DNA of 64,000 nucleotides from Heliopora coerulea (Eukaryota; Cnidaria; Anthozoa; Scleralcyonacea; Helioporidae): NCBI GenBank assembly GCA_030142905.1, contig JASJOG010000035.1, positions 372,001 to 436,000 of the forward strand, read 5' to 3'. Shown piece by piece: positions 37,126 to 51,800 of this stretch (position 1 is its first letter; each line of letters starts with the position of its first letter). The notes under the pieces were generated by a model. It saw only the letters and a program-made list of their open reading frames with translations, ran no database searches and was not told where the DNA came from. The position numbers and the translations under genes were made by a program.

Positions 37126-39112
37126 AAGAAAATTCATGACCAGGTTATACTATCAGCTATGGTCTTGTCTGTCTTGCATAAGCAGATGTATTTTAATCGT
37201 TCCGGCAAAGTTAACATTGGTATTTTGACCCTCTACTTTCCATTTGGTAGATTATTTCATCTGTTAAAACGGTGAAACTAAAGCCCATACGACGGCTGCC
37301 AGGATGTGAAAACTGTTGATGCTGAACAGTCTATGTAAAATTAATTTAATCTATGGAAACCTTTTTATTAAATATTGTAATAATCTTAAAGTGTTTTATT
37401 TCCAAGAATTTTGTTCATGTGGGTTGGTGCTAAAAGTTAGAATTCCGAAGCTTTGTGCCTATTTTGTATGTTAATTCCACGATATCATTTTTGTAGTTGC
37501 AAGAATTGGTGCAGTTGCCAATGACTTAAAAAATTTCAAGGTTTGCCGAAGTGCCTGTAATTTTTTTTTGCTATGGTCATGCAAACTCAGGACTTTATCA
37601 GAGCTGGTGGATGCATCGTTAATATCGACGTAACACTCAACACTCCAGATGTAAGTCCGGAGTTCACTGGATGAAGGCACAATTTCTCAGACAATAAATA
37701 AATTAAACATACACCATTCTTCTAAAAAACATCAACGGTAGTTTATGCGGGGCTTGAACCGTTGCAAATGATGATCGTGTTGTGCTCTTATTCCAAAAAT
37801 ATGGTGGATGATGAGGACCTTAGGTGCAACTTTTTGCCATGCGTAGAGTGGTTCCGGTTTGGAACCTGGAAAGTAGTAGATGGCACTACATCTGCAACTG
37901 GCTATTTTTTTTACGAGACCTCCTCCATTGTTGTCATGATTGATGTTCTGATGATCAAGATTGGCTACCATTAAGCCTAGCGAGACAGTTGGCTCAATTT
38001 AAAAAAAGGCTTTTAACGCTCTTTTCTCAAGCTACGTTGGCTTCAACGCAAAGCGATCGGAAGTGCTTCCTGTTTTAACCAGGGTACGTCGCATGAATAG
38101 TTACGTACATTGTATTTAATAGATACTACCATCATAAAAACATCGGTGTTCAAAATGAAAGCGTTAGGCTTTGCGACTGTAAAAAAACATTTCCTAGATA
38201 GCTATCGTGATGTTATTACCTGGAGAGACAAAACTTTAACAGAAACATGATAAAGTGCAAACAGAGAAATTACAATCACAGCTGTGGTGATCGGTGTCAT
38301 GGCTATATCTATAAACTGGTCTGAAACAAAAACGCTGGTGCCCGGTATTTGTATTATGGAACCTCCAGTGATTTTTTTAAAACAATGTTTGCTTCTACGA
38401 AACGCAAGATGAAAGTTTATTTAGTTTATACGCTTCTTTTTAACGAAACATGCTACTGATTAACTTCATGGATTGATGAATTTTACAAGACATGAATTAA
38501 TGTCACGTCTGACGTCAACGTCTTTACCGATAAACATATTAAACATACTTTGTGAAACATGAACTCATGTTTTATCTTTTTGCGGGAAAGTTCGATTGAA
38601 TCGTAGATGTTCCTGCAGATTTGCGTGTGGAAAAAGTGGTTGATCTCAATGATAATGTAAACATACTTGCTGTTAAGAGTAGTTTCTTTTTAGTTGTAAA
38701 TGTAGTAAATTTGTACTTTCGTTTCAATTTTTTAAATATTTTGCGACTGTTGTGATTGTTGTAAGAAGAGAACTTGAGTTTGTAAATCAGTTGTCGACAC
38801 AGTAATAATTACAAGGGATTACAACTATTACAGCTTCGTAGCTTCTAAGATTTATGTTCAAGACGGAAATTCCGTGATTCATGGAGGATATCGTCTAAGG
38901 TCTCAACGGTGACGAAATCGAAGCAGGCTGGACCAACTTTTTGACGATTGCTATGATGTCTTGAAGCGCGATATTTTTTTCTTTAATCATTTAGTGCTGC
39001 AGCTATCTAAACAGCTTTTCAAATGTCACATGACGTTTGATCCTTGTTGCCGGTTGTGTAAACATTAATAAAAAATAAATCTCTCTTTCACTTCGTGTTG
39101 TATCTGTTATAC
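37126..39112. other. Intergenic, unassigned open frames
   Basis: Minus frames at 37471-37680 and 37732-37971 and a plus frame at 37762-37974 overlap; none resembles a family I know and none shows a convincing exon structure. The final ~50 bp (cattaataaaaaataaat...cacttcg) leads into the Kunitz gene start. Confidence 0.4.
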
Positions 39113-39637
39113 ATGGCGACTTCAAAAACTTCTCCCTGGAGGCTCCTTTCGTTTATAGTGTTTTTTTGTGGTAAGCGTAGCAACCTTTTAACCGTTCATC
39201 GAATCTAAGTATGACACAACTCTCTTGTTCCTGTCACTGACATGCAGCCGGTTGCTTTGTCTTAAAACTTATAATTGTAATAAATGTCTTGTCTCATAAT
39301 TGTCTTGTCCCTCAAAGTATTACCCACCATTTCGTTGGTACTCTTTGTCATGATTCTTGAAACCAAGCCTCACTATCTAGTTTCACCTGGTACTTTCTAT
39401 TTCAAAACTATAGGTCTTTGGATCACTTTTAGCGAAGAAACAAGTGGTTCTGAAAGTGGAATGAAGGCTGACTGTTTGCTGCCGAAAGTGGTGGGACCTT
39501 GTCGAGCTGCCATGCCAAGGTTCTACTATAATAATGAAACACAAACCTGCGAGGAGTTCATTTACGGAGGATGCTCTGGAAACGACAACAACTTTCAGAC
39601 AAGAGAAGAATGCGAAAGGGTCTGTCAACATAAATAA
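39113..39637 (+). CDS. Secreted single Kunitz-domain protease-inhibitor-like protein
   Basis: Two exons (39113-39170, 39414-39637) join in phase 1 to 93 residues. Residues 1-26 form a signal peptide with a hydrophobic core ([15 protein letters not shown]), then a short acidic linker, then one Kunitz/BPTI domain to the C-terminus. The cysteine spacing is exact: C40-x8-C49-x15-C65-x7-C73-x12-C86-x3-C90, with the usual FxYGG turn. The P1 position after the second Cys is Arg50, which in this family predicts trypsin-like protease inhibition. In cnidarians such folds serve as protease inhibitors and sometimes as channel-blocking venom peptides; nothing here decides between these. The gene stands alone, with no paralogue in the window. 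Confidence 0.9.
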
Positions 39638-40570
39638 GGCAAGTGTGGAAGTCTTGAGCCACATTGAAACACTGTACGGGTTTTAAGCGAACGTTTTTCC
39701 AACACATTGTTTCCACAATTTCAAATAATTTTGCTGCTTCTCTCGTCGACGCAAACCTTTTTTTCTAAGAAATCAAGAATGTAACAAATCTTCAAGAACA
39801 TTTTGTATGTTTCTAGAAAAGCAAGTTTGCTTTCGCGCGTAGCAATCCTTGGATACATTAATTATTAAAATTCATATACTTAGTTTCCGAGTTTAAATCT
39901 TGACAAAACTTTCGCAGTTGACTAATGATTCTCTTGTTTAGGTTTCAAGGAATCGACTTTGAAAACTAATTACATTGGTCGGAATTTGTCGTACATATGG
40001 AGGATGTGTCTCAATGATATACATTTGTAACCTGTAGATGTCATCAGTGCCATACATTATTTAAAATTAAAAGGGAAAAGTTACTTAAAATGTGATATTG
40101 GCCATTCTAAATAAACTAGTTTTCGAAAGACAAACTACTGCATTGTACGGATTCAACAACATACTTGTACCTTTTTATTACCAAATGCAAACGATATGCG
40201 AACGTTTTCTTGAATCGCGTTTTTGGTTTATGGGTATTTTTCATTTAGAATATGGCGTTCGGGTATACATGTCATTACACAGGAAATACATCATTATGAA
40301 TTAAAGTTAAGTCTAGTCTAGCCCACCAACCACAACTTTACGAATAGAGGTAATTTAAAAGCGATTTTTTGATTTACACCTAAACTCAATTCAAATCATT
40401 TTCGGACAGCGTCAAACGGTCAGTGATAAAGTCCAGAAAGTCTGAAAGTTAAAAGAGTTTTGATCGTAATTGGTTTGCCGAGACTTACAATACTTTGCTT
40501 ATGAAAAAAACCATCTAATTGCCTTGTTTTATCAAGTATCTCGACCAAGTTTAAAAGCTACATTGAACAA
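39638..40570. other. Intergenic between convergent Kunitz and AGPS genes
   Basis: AT-rich, with no gene recognised; it must hold both 3' ends. A short plus frame at 40092-40304 has no family resemblance. Confidence 0.45.
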
Positions 40571-42757
<2,187 letters not shown>

Positions 42758-43246
42758 AGCTTAGATCTACAATCAAAGATGCAAATTGCTAAAGCCAGTA
42801 GCTTACCTTCTCAACCAATTTTAAACCCACAGAATTCAAGATGTGAATGATAACTTGGTAAAATTTGACAATATTCTCAGCTGGCTCAGGGTGTGTCAAT
42901 TATTGACATTGATTAAATACAGAAACAAAAACAAGTAAGTCAAAATGAAAAAATAAAAGAAACTTCAAAACCTCTGTGAATCTAATGTTGATGATGAATT
43001 TTTTGAAGAGATTTGTCCTTTTAACTACCAGTACTCTTTAAGCATTTTGAAAAATATTGTGAAGTTCTCCTAATTTTGACCAAAGTTGAGTGGTATGTTC
43101 TTCAAATATTAATACTGTGGGATTTTACTGATACCAGAAGTACCAATATTATTGCTGCACTGTTGCCTATCTCTATACTATGAAACCTCACATGCCGTCA
43201 GTAGCCCTGTTGGAAGAATATGAACACTTCCCCAATTTTTTTTTTT

Positions 43247-43637
43247 AGTGCTAATCAATGATGTAATTGTGGTAGCTTGGTAGTTATAATGTTCTTAATA
43301 TGCACACTCTTAAGCTATTCTCTCAGAAAAACTTTCTGAGTCCCTGATGGGAATTGAACCCGTAACCTTCTGATCGCCGGTGAGATGCTCTAACCATTGA
43401 GCTACAAAGACTCAGATGGTGAGTGAAGGTTACATTTATGTACTGGTTTGTATTGATGGTAGACATATGTACTGCCAGTCTGCAAGTCTTGATATGTTGT
43501 CTATATTTTTGTTGTTTTTTTTGTTTTGGTTTGTTTCTTGTTTTTTTTTTTTTTTAGTGCTAATCAATGATGTAATTGTGGTAGCTTGGTAGTTATAATG
43601 TTCTTAATATGCATGCTCAAGAGCATGCATATTAAGA
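43247..43637. repeat. Direct repeats flanking a tRNA-like pseudogene
   Basis: A ~60-bp segment (tagtgctaatcaatgatgta...cttaatatgca) occurs at about 43247-43307 and again at 43555-43614, perfectly or nearly so. Between them lie the tRNA-like sequence, a T-rich run and unrelated DNA. The second copy ends in a perfect hairpin, cttaatatgcatgctc / gagcatgcatattaag (43604-43637). Confidence 0.75.
43328..43411 (-). pseudogene. tRNA-like pseudogene or SINE head
   Basis: On the minus strand: AGTCTTT acceptor strand, TAGCTCAATGGTTAGAGC D-arm/A-box, anticodon loop CCGGCGA, GGGTTCAATTCCC T-arm/B-box, and 3' acceptor AGGGACT fully complementary to the 5' strand. Position 33 is C instead of U, and the anticodon and T stems each carry a mismatch, so it is probably not a working tRNA. 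Outer bases (tctcagaaaaactttctgag) extend into a small hairpin. Confidence 0.6.
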
Positions 43638-44242
43638 ATTCCCTGATTCTCATTTAATAGCTAATCATTTGATTGATCCATTGCACAGTATTGGTAACAA
43701 ATTACTTCATGATACTTCAATTACCTTCTCCTGCGGTCAACCAGTTGAAAGACATGCAGCTCATGTGCCATGTGAGCAATGTGCATGACAGAGAGCTCAA
43801 AGTTCACATTGCATGAGGCAGATTTTGCAATATCTCATATAATTACAAAAACATTTGAAATACTTCAAAATCGCGAAAAATTTTTTTTCAAAATCGAAGG
43901 GCACACCTTCGTGGCTATGGACAAATAAAAGCTTGCAAACCCACATGTCGATTTTAGCAACCAGGTCGAGACATTTGGGTTTGATACAAAATGTACATAA
44001 ATTCATTTTCTTCAACAATGTAGCAATGTTTAAAACTGGAGGTCAGGTAGAACTACAAAACCGTTCAATTTTCGCTCCTATACTCGTCCTGCCTATCTAA
44101 ATAATATTTACTGGAAGATTATACGGGCATACAATTTCATTCTTTCCAAATGCAGACTGCAAAATGACACTCGCTTACGGTTACCTGACATGTTCACATA
44201 TAAGTACCCAACATTGCCTTTCTATCTAGTTTAAAGTAACAT

Positions 44243-44554
44243 CTACTTACTATTTTCAGCGATTCTCACGATTCTTTGCCTGGTGGTGAAATACAAGCGC
44301 GCTAGATCTTGAAACTCGAGCAAACACCCCAAGCGTTTCCAAATCAAGTAGTGATTATCAGTCTGTCGAAAGTCGAAACTTTCCAATAATTTAATCTCCA
44401 AATTATTAAAGATGTGCAAAATAGAACTGCAGTCCTGTTCCGACGAGATCAAAGATAAAAATGTTAGCTGAGTTCGAGACGGTTTACCCTGTTGCCACTT
44501 CAGCACCTCATCAAGTGTTAGTGATGTTAGGATCACATTGTAGTCATGAGTCAC
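44243..44554 (-). other. Unassigned open frame, possible first exon
   Basis: A 103-codon minus frame starting MTHDYNVILTSLTLDEV, with mixed composition unlike the flanking repeats. It ends by running into a perfect splice donor (aaata|gtaagtag at about 44252-44258), as a real exon would. I do not recognise the protein. Joining it to the AGPS exon at the candidate acceptor before 42757 breaks frame, so it is not an AGPS N-terminus by that route. The nearby MITE overlaps nothing in it. Confidence 0.35.
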
Positions 44555-44568
44555 AGTGGGGAGTTTTA

Positions 44569-44786
44569 GACCTCGTTCACACGATACCGGTACGAAACTG
44601 CACCGGTATCAAAATATCACGGTACGAACCTGTTCACACGATTACGGTTTCACAGTACGGTTTCAAATCGTTACGGTTAGCATTACGGTTTCATGCTTTT
44701 TCATACCGGTAGCGTGTGAACGCAAGGCCTAACCGTAATAATTTCGTTACGGTTTCATTTCGTACCGGTATCGTGTGAACAGGGTC
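44569..44786. mobile_element. MITE with ~28-bp TIRs and TTA target duplication
   Basis: The left end GACCTCGTTCACACGATACC and the complement of the right end (GACCCTGTTCACACGATACC) share long inverted repeats reaching ggtacgaaa. Both ends are flanked by TTA (44566-44568, 44787-44789). A 3-bp TTA/TAA duplication fits PIF/Harbinger. The interior has repeated ttacggtttca units and no coding frame. Confidence 0.75.
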
Positions 44787-44790
44787 TTAA

Positions 44791-44982
44791 CAGTGGCGTA
44801 ACGGAATTATTGGGGGCCCTTAGGAGATTTTTGTTCGGGGGGCCTCCGTCACCCCCTTAGTATAAACATATATTTCAAGAATTCAATCTCAATTTTCTTG
44901 ACAGATTTATCTGGGGCCCCTTAGAGAGGACGGGGGCCCTTAGGAATTGCTCTAACCCTGACCATAGTCCGTCACGCCACTG
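44791..44982. mobile_element. hAT-type MITE, 192 bp, 8-bp TSD
   Basis: It begins CAGTGGCGTAACGG and ends CCGTCACGCCACTG. Perfect 8-bp duplications GGTCTTAA flank it (44783-44790 and 44983-44990). The TSD length and CAGTGGCG-type end fit hAT. The duplicated octamer is formed from the right end plus TSD of the neighbouring MITE, so this element inserted after it. Confidence 0.85.
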
Positions 44983-45331
44983 GGTCTTAAGTTTCTTAAG
45001 TGATGTCATAGGTGGTCCTGCTTCAGTTTCAAAGTTAATGATAATCTGTTTTAATTACAAGTTTTAACTAACATTCGTTTAGTGTCTATTGCTTGTCACT
45101 TGAGTTGTTAGTATGGGAAGTAAGGTTTTAAGATATGCATTAATTGTAAATTTTTATTAAATTTAAATTAAATTGTTAAATTGATTGAAAATAATAAATG
45201 CCAGTGTAATTTGCCAGTATGTGTAAAGTACAAATGGTAACCCATTGTAATTTAGCATATTGTGATAGAATGCATCAATAAACCAATTATTATTATGATT
45301 TTTATACTGTTATTATAATTATCAAATGTAC

Positions 45332-45580
45332 TCAGTTTATGTTAAAACAGTACATCTTGCAATCTATCTGCCTCCTGCAGCCAATGATGGTAAGAGGATG
45401 TTTTCCCAAGTAACCTTTTTGACCAATATCCAAGACCCTTCTCAAAATTCTTACTGTTCCCAACAGTCCAGCCTCCTGAACTGTCTTTGTTCCAATGTTA
45501 ATCCCTAACTTCTCCAGGTTACTCTTCAAATTTTTGGTCACTGTCCCCAACAGAAATGAGACATTAAAGGTCTCTTATCT
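45332..45580 (-). pseudogene. Retrotransposon ORF remnant (reverse-transcriptase C-terminal type)
   Basis: The minus frame reads LGTVTKNLKSNLEKLGI, then VQEAGLLGTVRILRRVLDIG, a pattern I recognise from the C-terminal end of LINE-type ORFs in invertebrate genomes (GALGTV...K...LLGTARILRKVL). Only about 70 codons survive, with no RT core. Recognition is from memory of the motif only. Confidence 0.5.
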
Positions 45581-45882
45581 CTATTGTTGTATCCCATGAC
45601 TCCAATGTGGTCATGACATCACTGAATATCTATTTTAGGGATCAAGAAAGGCTACAAGAAAAAAGTTGTGGCTCGAAGTGCTGTTAATCTGTTTTTCATG
45701 GCTTTGATAATTTTGCGAATTTGGAATATGAACATTAGGAATTTGCAAACGACTGATTGATAAACACAAAAGCAACGTCAGTTTGTCCAGTACACTCTAA
45801 TCTCCGATTTATGCACGAGCAGTAAACGGGCAATGACGAACGTCAGGAACGTGATCGATGAAGTTAATCATTACTTTACACA

Positions 45883-48800
45883 ATGGCGGACGAAATAACT
45901 GTAGATAGCGGTTCTATTTCAAGGGAACAATTGGATACCAAACTTTGTTCATTTCTTGATGAAAATTTTCATGAAGATTTATCTAATGTTCGGCAATGTT
46001 TAGAGAGGATGAAGCAAGAGAAATCAGAACTGGAAAAACAGGTAAAAACTAGCAATGAATAAGATCATCGATAAGTACTTGTCAAGAATATTATTTACTT
46101 GTTTCTAGTTTTCAGTAAAATGATATGAATTACCGATTAATTTACCTTTATTCGGTATAAAATGAGATGAAATGAATTGAAATGGAGTGAAATGAAATGA
46201 GATGAAATGAAGTGAAATGAAAAGAAGTAAAATGAAATAAAATTTATATTAGATGGAGTTGCTGTGGACTAAAAAGTATTTCAGTTATCAGTATAGTGTG
46301 CTATTACAAACCCTTTTCTCTCCTGGCAATGTTTTACAAAATTATGCTATTACTGTGACTGATACAGATTTTGTTCCTGTCTAGTTAAAATCATCAAATT
46401 CCACCAGTATAGAACAGTCTTGTGTTGATAAAGCAATAAATGAAGCCAAGACTGCTTTGCAAAATGTGGATAAAATTCAATTTAGTCTGAACGAACTGAA
46501 CAGTTCTATTGCAGAGCATAACAGTAACATTCATGGCCTGGTGAATCAGTTGGAATCCTTAAATAATACTGTAAAGGAATTGGAAAATTTAAGCAGTTAC
46601 ATGAAATGGATTTTGAAAGTTGAAAATCTAAGGTAAGAAGACCTTCACTATTGACTGGACAGTGATTAAAACTGGAGCTAAAATTAACAAGGCAAATGTA
46701 TTTATCTATTTGCTTAGTGAAATCAATTTGTTGTATGTTTGGCATATGCATAAAGTAAGGTATGATCTATGTATGGATGCTTGTATGCAGAGGTAACTAA
46801 CTGGAAAAAAGACTAAAGACACAGTTGTCGTACATTACTTGTGCACACTCTCTTATATAAATTTAATGATTGTAAACACAGTTTCCATTTGCTTTTTCTT
46901 CTTTTTTTTTTACTGTAGTAATGAGATCCATCGTGCCATTGAGACTGGCTCACTGAAAAAAGCCACCGAGGAACTTTTATGTCTGAAGAGATTACTGGAC
47001 AAACTGCATGGCTCATCATGTAAACATCTGAAGCAGTTTGTAGCCAACACTCTGAAGCACTGGAATAAGCTTGTCATTGATAAATTATCAAAGTAAGTAA
47101 CCATGATATTACATTTCCTGTTGAGAACAAAAGCAGCTGGCACAGTCTGGTACCATTGGCAAAGTTAATATTTTTGTTTTAGAGAATTTGATGAAGTTCT
47201 CAAAGTTTTAAAGTGGCCTTTCACTTCAGGATCCACAGCTCCATCTTTGGCAGCTAAATCTGAAGTTTTTTCAAGGCTGGAGAATCTCTTCCTAATGTTA
47301 CTCAAAATATCAGAAATGTATCTTTTTGCTTAATTTGTATTTTACAGTAATATTACTCATGTTGGCCATAGCTTGAATTAAAAACTTTTGGACAAGCACA
47401 GATAGAAGTAGGGCAATTAAAGAAAAAAATCACAAAAGTGAAATCTGGCCAAACTCTGAGGTTTAGACTTGGCATATCTTTAGCTCTTTTAGTCAAATGA
47501 ACCTTTACGGCATGGCATTAATATACAAGAAATGTATCTTAAATTCTTGATGATAGTGCCAATAGGTCCCTAGAGCTTGGATAAATCCTACTTGGAAAAA
47601 CACAGAGACATTATGGAGGATGAAACACACTGTGTAGCCACTGTGTGCCCTACCATAAATCCAGGCATATTGCTTCCTCAGGGATGGTGGAACAGAAGTT
47701 TAAGTGGGGGAGAGAGGACTTGAGATAAAAATATAAAATTTTGCATGCTTACTGGGAAATTTATATAAAGTGTTTGAAAATGTAGTTGTTTCAATGTCAT
47801 ATTTGGAAAAAGTGGAGACTCAATAGCCCCCTTCAGCTTCTCCCAGCTCTGCCATTCCTGTACCTGACCATGCATTCCTCCAATCTCCACCACCTGCTGG
47901 CACCATTTTCAACATGCACAGGAAGGCTCATCAGGTTCCACTTTTTTATCATCCCCTACTTTGCAAAATCTTTAACTATCAACCAGAGATTACAGGGATC
48001 CTGAGTGTGACGAGGACTCAAATGGTGCAAAGCAACCTAAAATAATCAGTCTTCCCATGGAGCTTCTACTGAGACCACTGAAAAAAAGATTTCAATATCA
48101 TTTTTATGGAAAGAGACAGACAAACAACTTAGAAAAGGTGTGCTGTTTTGTTGTTATTTAATATATTCTCATGGATTTGCATGGTCCTTTCTTTCTAATT
48201 AATTTTTGAGTTTGAAAAGAAATTTCGACGTTTTCCGAATGTTGTGATTTTCTTTCTAGCCTGAATGGTTCTACACTCAAATTCTAAACTGGTTGCGAGA
48301 TCATGAAGATTTTCTGGCTACTACAATTCAGCCAATCCTTAACAAAGCTGATCGGCAGTGGAAATCCGCCCAGGTAAGGCGGGAAAGGAAAATGACTTTC
48401 CTCTTTCAAATCAGAATAGGGATTTTTTGCAAACGCAAAGGGAACGTCGGGACTACGTTTTTTTCACGCAAAGAATTTTTGATCAGGACAAAGGAAATGA
48501 ATGATTTATGGTGCGTGGAGTATTCTGTTTTACGATTTTACGACGACGTTGGCACTTTGAGCGTGGAAACATGAAGGTTAGTTAAGCGTTAACAAACTGT
48601 TCGTTAAAACAAACTGAACGTTAACAAACGTTCCGTACAGGAGTTTCAGGAGTGGAAAACCGTATTCAGTTTTACGATTTCACCACGACGTTGGCATTTT
48701 GAACATAGGAATGTGAAGGTTTCGGGGTGCTGGTGGCGCTGTAGTAGTGCACGTGTCTCACGAATTTGACTAGGGTTTGATTCCGGCTCCGTGGAGTTAT

Positions 48801-51800
48801 CTGATTAAAGTTACCTTAGTCATATGTGAGAAGAGTGTTGTCCAATTTGACTGCCAACCATCGCAGGTTTTCTCCGGGTACTCTGGTTTCCTGCTGTAGT
48901 AACACTGGACCCATGAGGGGTGGCCCTTACTGGACCTCTAGGGAGAGCAGCTTAGGTAGCTGATAGGGTTATCCAGTGTAAATAAAGACAGTAAAGACAC
49001 TAAAAGGCGTGAACAAACTGGGTGAAGTTGGATACAGGAGTGGAGAAGCGACATCCACAGTTCATGACAACAATGATCCATGGGTTGTTTTATTCAGATG
49101 GTAAAAATCAAGCGACTTAAAGTGCTGTATTATACTCCTTTGTAGATCGGCCACAGGTACCGATTTATGACGTGATTTTCGGTGTCGTCAACAGCTAAAA
49201 AAAAACCCTGCGTGTTTGACGGAAGTCACATTGCAATATCTCTTTATCTTTAATAGTCAATGTTTGGTGCGGCGTACAAAGGTGGTAAATATTCAATCGT
49301 TTCTCCTTTAACATTACTTTTATCATACATGTTTGTTTCTGCAGGATGATCGCCACCAGTGGTGTGAGGTGTAATATTGTTTTTGAGGGATTTCGGTTGA
49401 TCGTTAAATGTTCGTGTTGGTAATACTGGTGCATTTCAACTTTTAGCTTGAACGTCTGTTGTCCTTTTCAATCCATCCTTTCAACTATTAAACCGTAATT
49501 TTGTGATATTATAGTCTTTTACTGACAAAATACCATGATATAAAGATTGCATTACTATATCTAGTGCTGACTTATCAGCCAAATTATGAGTCAACGAGAC
49601 AAAATTGTGTAATTTTTATTTGGAATGTTTTACTTTAATGGTGATAGATGATGCTGGTGACTTTACAAGTCCCTCAAGGAGGAAATGTAACGACTGTTAT
49701 ACGTTAAAATGATCTTCATTAAATCTCGTGAAAATTATTTTTTTCGGTGGAAGAACTTTCTTTTTCATTCATTTTTTTGCCAGGTTCAGTTTACCGAAGG
49801 TCTTCTCGAAGTAGTTATTCACAAAATGAAACAGACCGTTCGTTCGTTATTGGACGATGAGAGGATCTTCTCGCATTTCGTTGACGAGACTTTAATATTT
49901 GATCAAGAGTTTAGAAATGGGTACAGTTATCAAACGGAGAACAACGATTGCCTGAACGTTTTGTCACAACCACCTGTCTTCAAGAAATGGATAGCATTAG
50001 AGAAGAAATGTAAGTCCATGAATCTCGGTTGGTTGTTGTACAACTGTAAACTGCTGGGACATACTCAAATATCCAACATCGATTTATCAATCAATTTATC
50101 ACGGAAAGTTTTTTCAAGGCCTGAACTGCAAAGGGAAGCGATAATTCCATTCTGTCGGGGTATACAGTCTAGTCAGAATAATGATTTTATTGTCTGCTAA
50201 TAATTTATTTGAAATGTCCGTATTGTCTACGTTAATCATATATTTTTGGGCAATGCTCTTTAAGATGCCATGGAGAACGTACTGTTGTTATTATCCACTG
50301 AGAAGGCCTGGAATCCAAGGTATCAGGATGCCTCGGATGTAGATGATCAGAAAGTTCCAGAATGTGTCGAAAATTTCGTGTCCTTACTTCTTGGAATAAC
50401 AGGTAAGGAATGGACTGGGAAGAAATTTTGGATTCTATTCCGTATTGTATTGTTTGTTGTACTTTTTTTTCTACGCAATTCTAGACAGGTACAAGAATTT
50501 GCCTATGGAGGAAGAGCGATTGGCGTTCGTGAACGTCCAGCTAGATCTGATATTTTTCTTCACTGCCAGCCTCGAAGAAGTTATGGAACAACACGCTGAC
50601 ACCCCACTGGATCCTTGCTTTTTGTTTATCATGAACAGCACGAATTATCTCGTCACAATTTTACAAGGCTGGTCTGAACAGACGGTATATAAACTTGTTT
50701 CTACCTTTAATTGATCCTCTGTCACAATTTTCGTTCATTCGTCCATCCATTCGTTCGTTCAATCCTTTTTCGTCGGTCGATCGGTCAGCCTATCCGTTCG
50801 TTAGTTCGTGCATCCATTGGTCCGTTCCTTAGTTTGTCCGTCCATCCGTACGTTCGTTAGTTCGTATGTCAATCCGTCCGTTAATTAGTTCGTGCGTCCA
50901 TCCGTCCGGCCGATAGTTAGTTCTTTTGTTCGTTCGCTCATTCATAAATTCGTTCATTCGTGAATTTGCCTTTTCATTCGTCAGCTGGCACATCCAACCT
51001 CCTATGGCTCTTCCAGGCCTTCCATTCCTTTGTTTTTCTACCCTTCCGTCCTACTATTTTTCCGTGATTATTAATTTGAAACCTATTCTTTTAACTGTAT
51101 TAAATTCACCTACCTGCGCGTCCACTTGTCTTTTGATTTCGCTGCAGTTTTTCGTCAAATTGTACTACATGAAACGGCAAATGGCAGCTGAGAAAGAGAA
51201 ACAGGAAACTCGGAGAACATCAAGCGACAATAAGCCGTCTGCAGCTGATGAACGTATACACGATAGTGTTTCGGAAACAATTGACGATGACGAAAGTTAT
51301 GGCACCTTGTTTGACGAAGCTATCGATCTGCTCAAAGCACTCGAGAATAAAATGCTTTCTATTCTTGGTAAACATGTTTTCACTGGCTTTAAAATGAAGA
51401 GTGAATCATACAAAAAGGAAAGGCAAGTGCTATTTTTTAGCGGTTAATTTTCTTCGCTAAAGCGTTTGAGTAACGAAAACCATGACTAACCCAGATTTTT
51501 GAAATTCTCTTAAAGTTGGCATAGTTTTCCGTCACAAAAAGATCTCACCATCATGTGTCTATCGCCATCCCTATGCGACATGATGATATACCTACGCGAA
51601 ATTCTGGAAAAGCTCAAACAAGAATTAGTGGAGAGTTTGTTCTCGATTTTGTGGAAGCAGCTGGCGGATGACGTATCAGAATATTTGTTTAAAGAGGTAC
51701 AGTACCTTGGTATCGTTTCTTTCAAGAATTAGTGAGCCGTAATGATCATAAGAATTCAATCTCGTAGACTTTTTGTTAGCTAGGGAACGCTCAGTTTTGC

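Larger units (their letters stand above)
42758..44242. other. Intergenic upstream of AGPS with repeats
   Basis: It contains the AGPS 5' flank (a possible acceptor tgattgtag just before the ATG hints at a 5' UTR intron) and the pseudo-tRNA repeat island at 43247-43640. No other gene is recognised; the minus frame 43797-44018 is unsupported. Confidence 0.4.

Noticed and set aside
46839..47143. Overlapping frames on both strands
   Set aside because: Only 46919-47092 (plus) is supported, as RINT1 exon 3; the minus frames are shadows.
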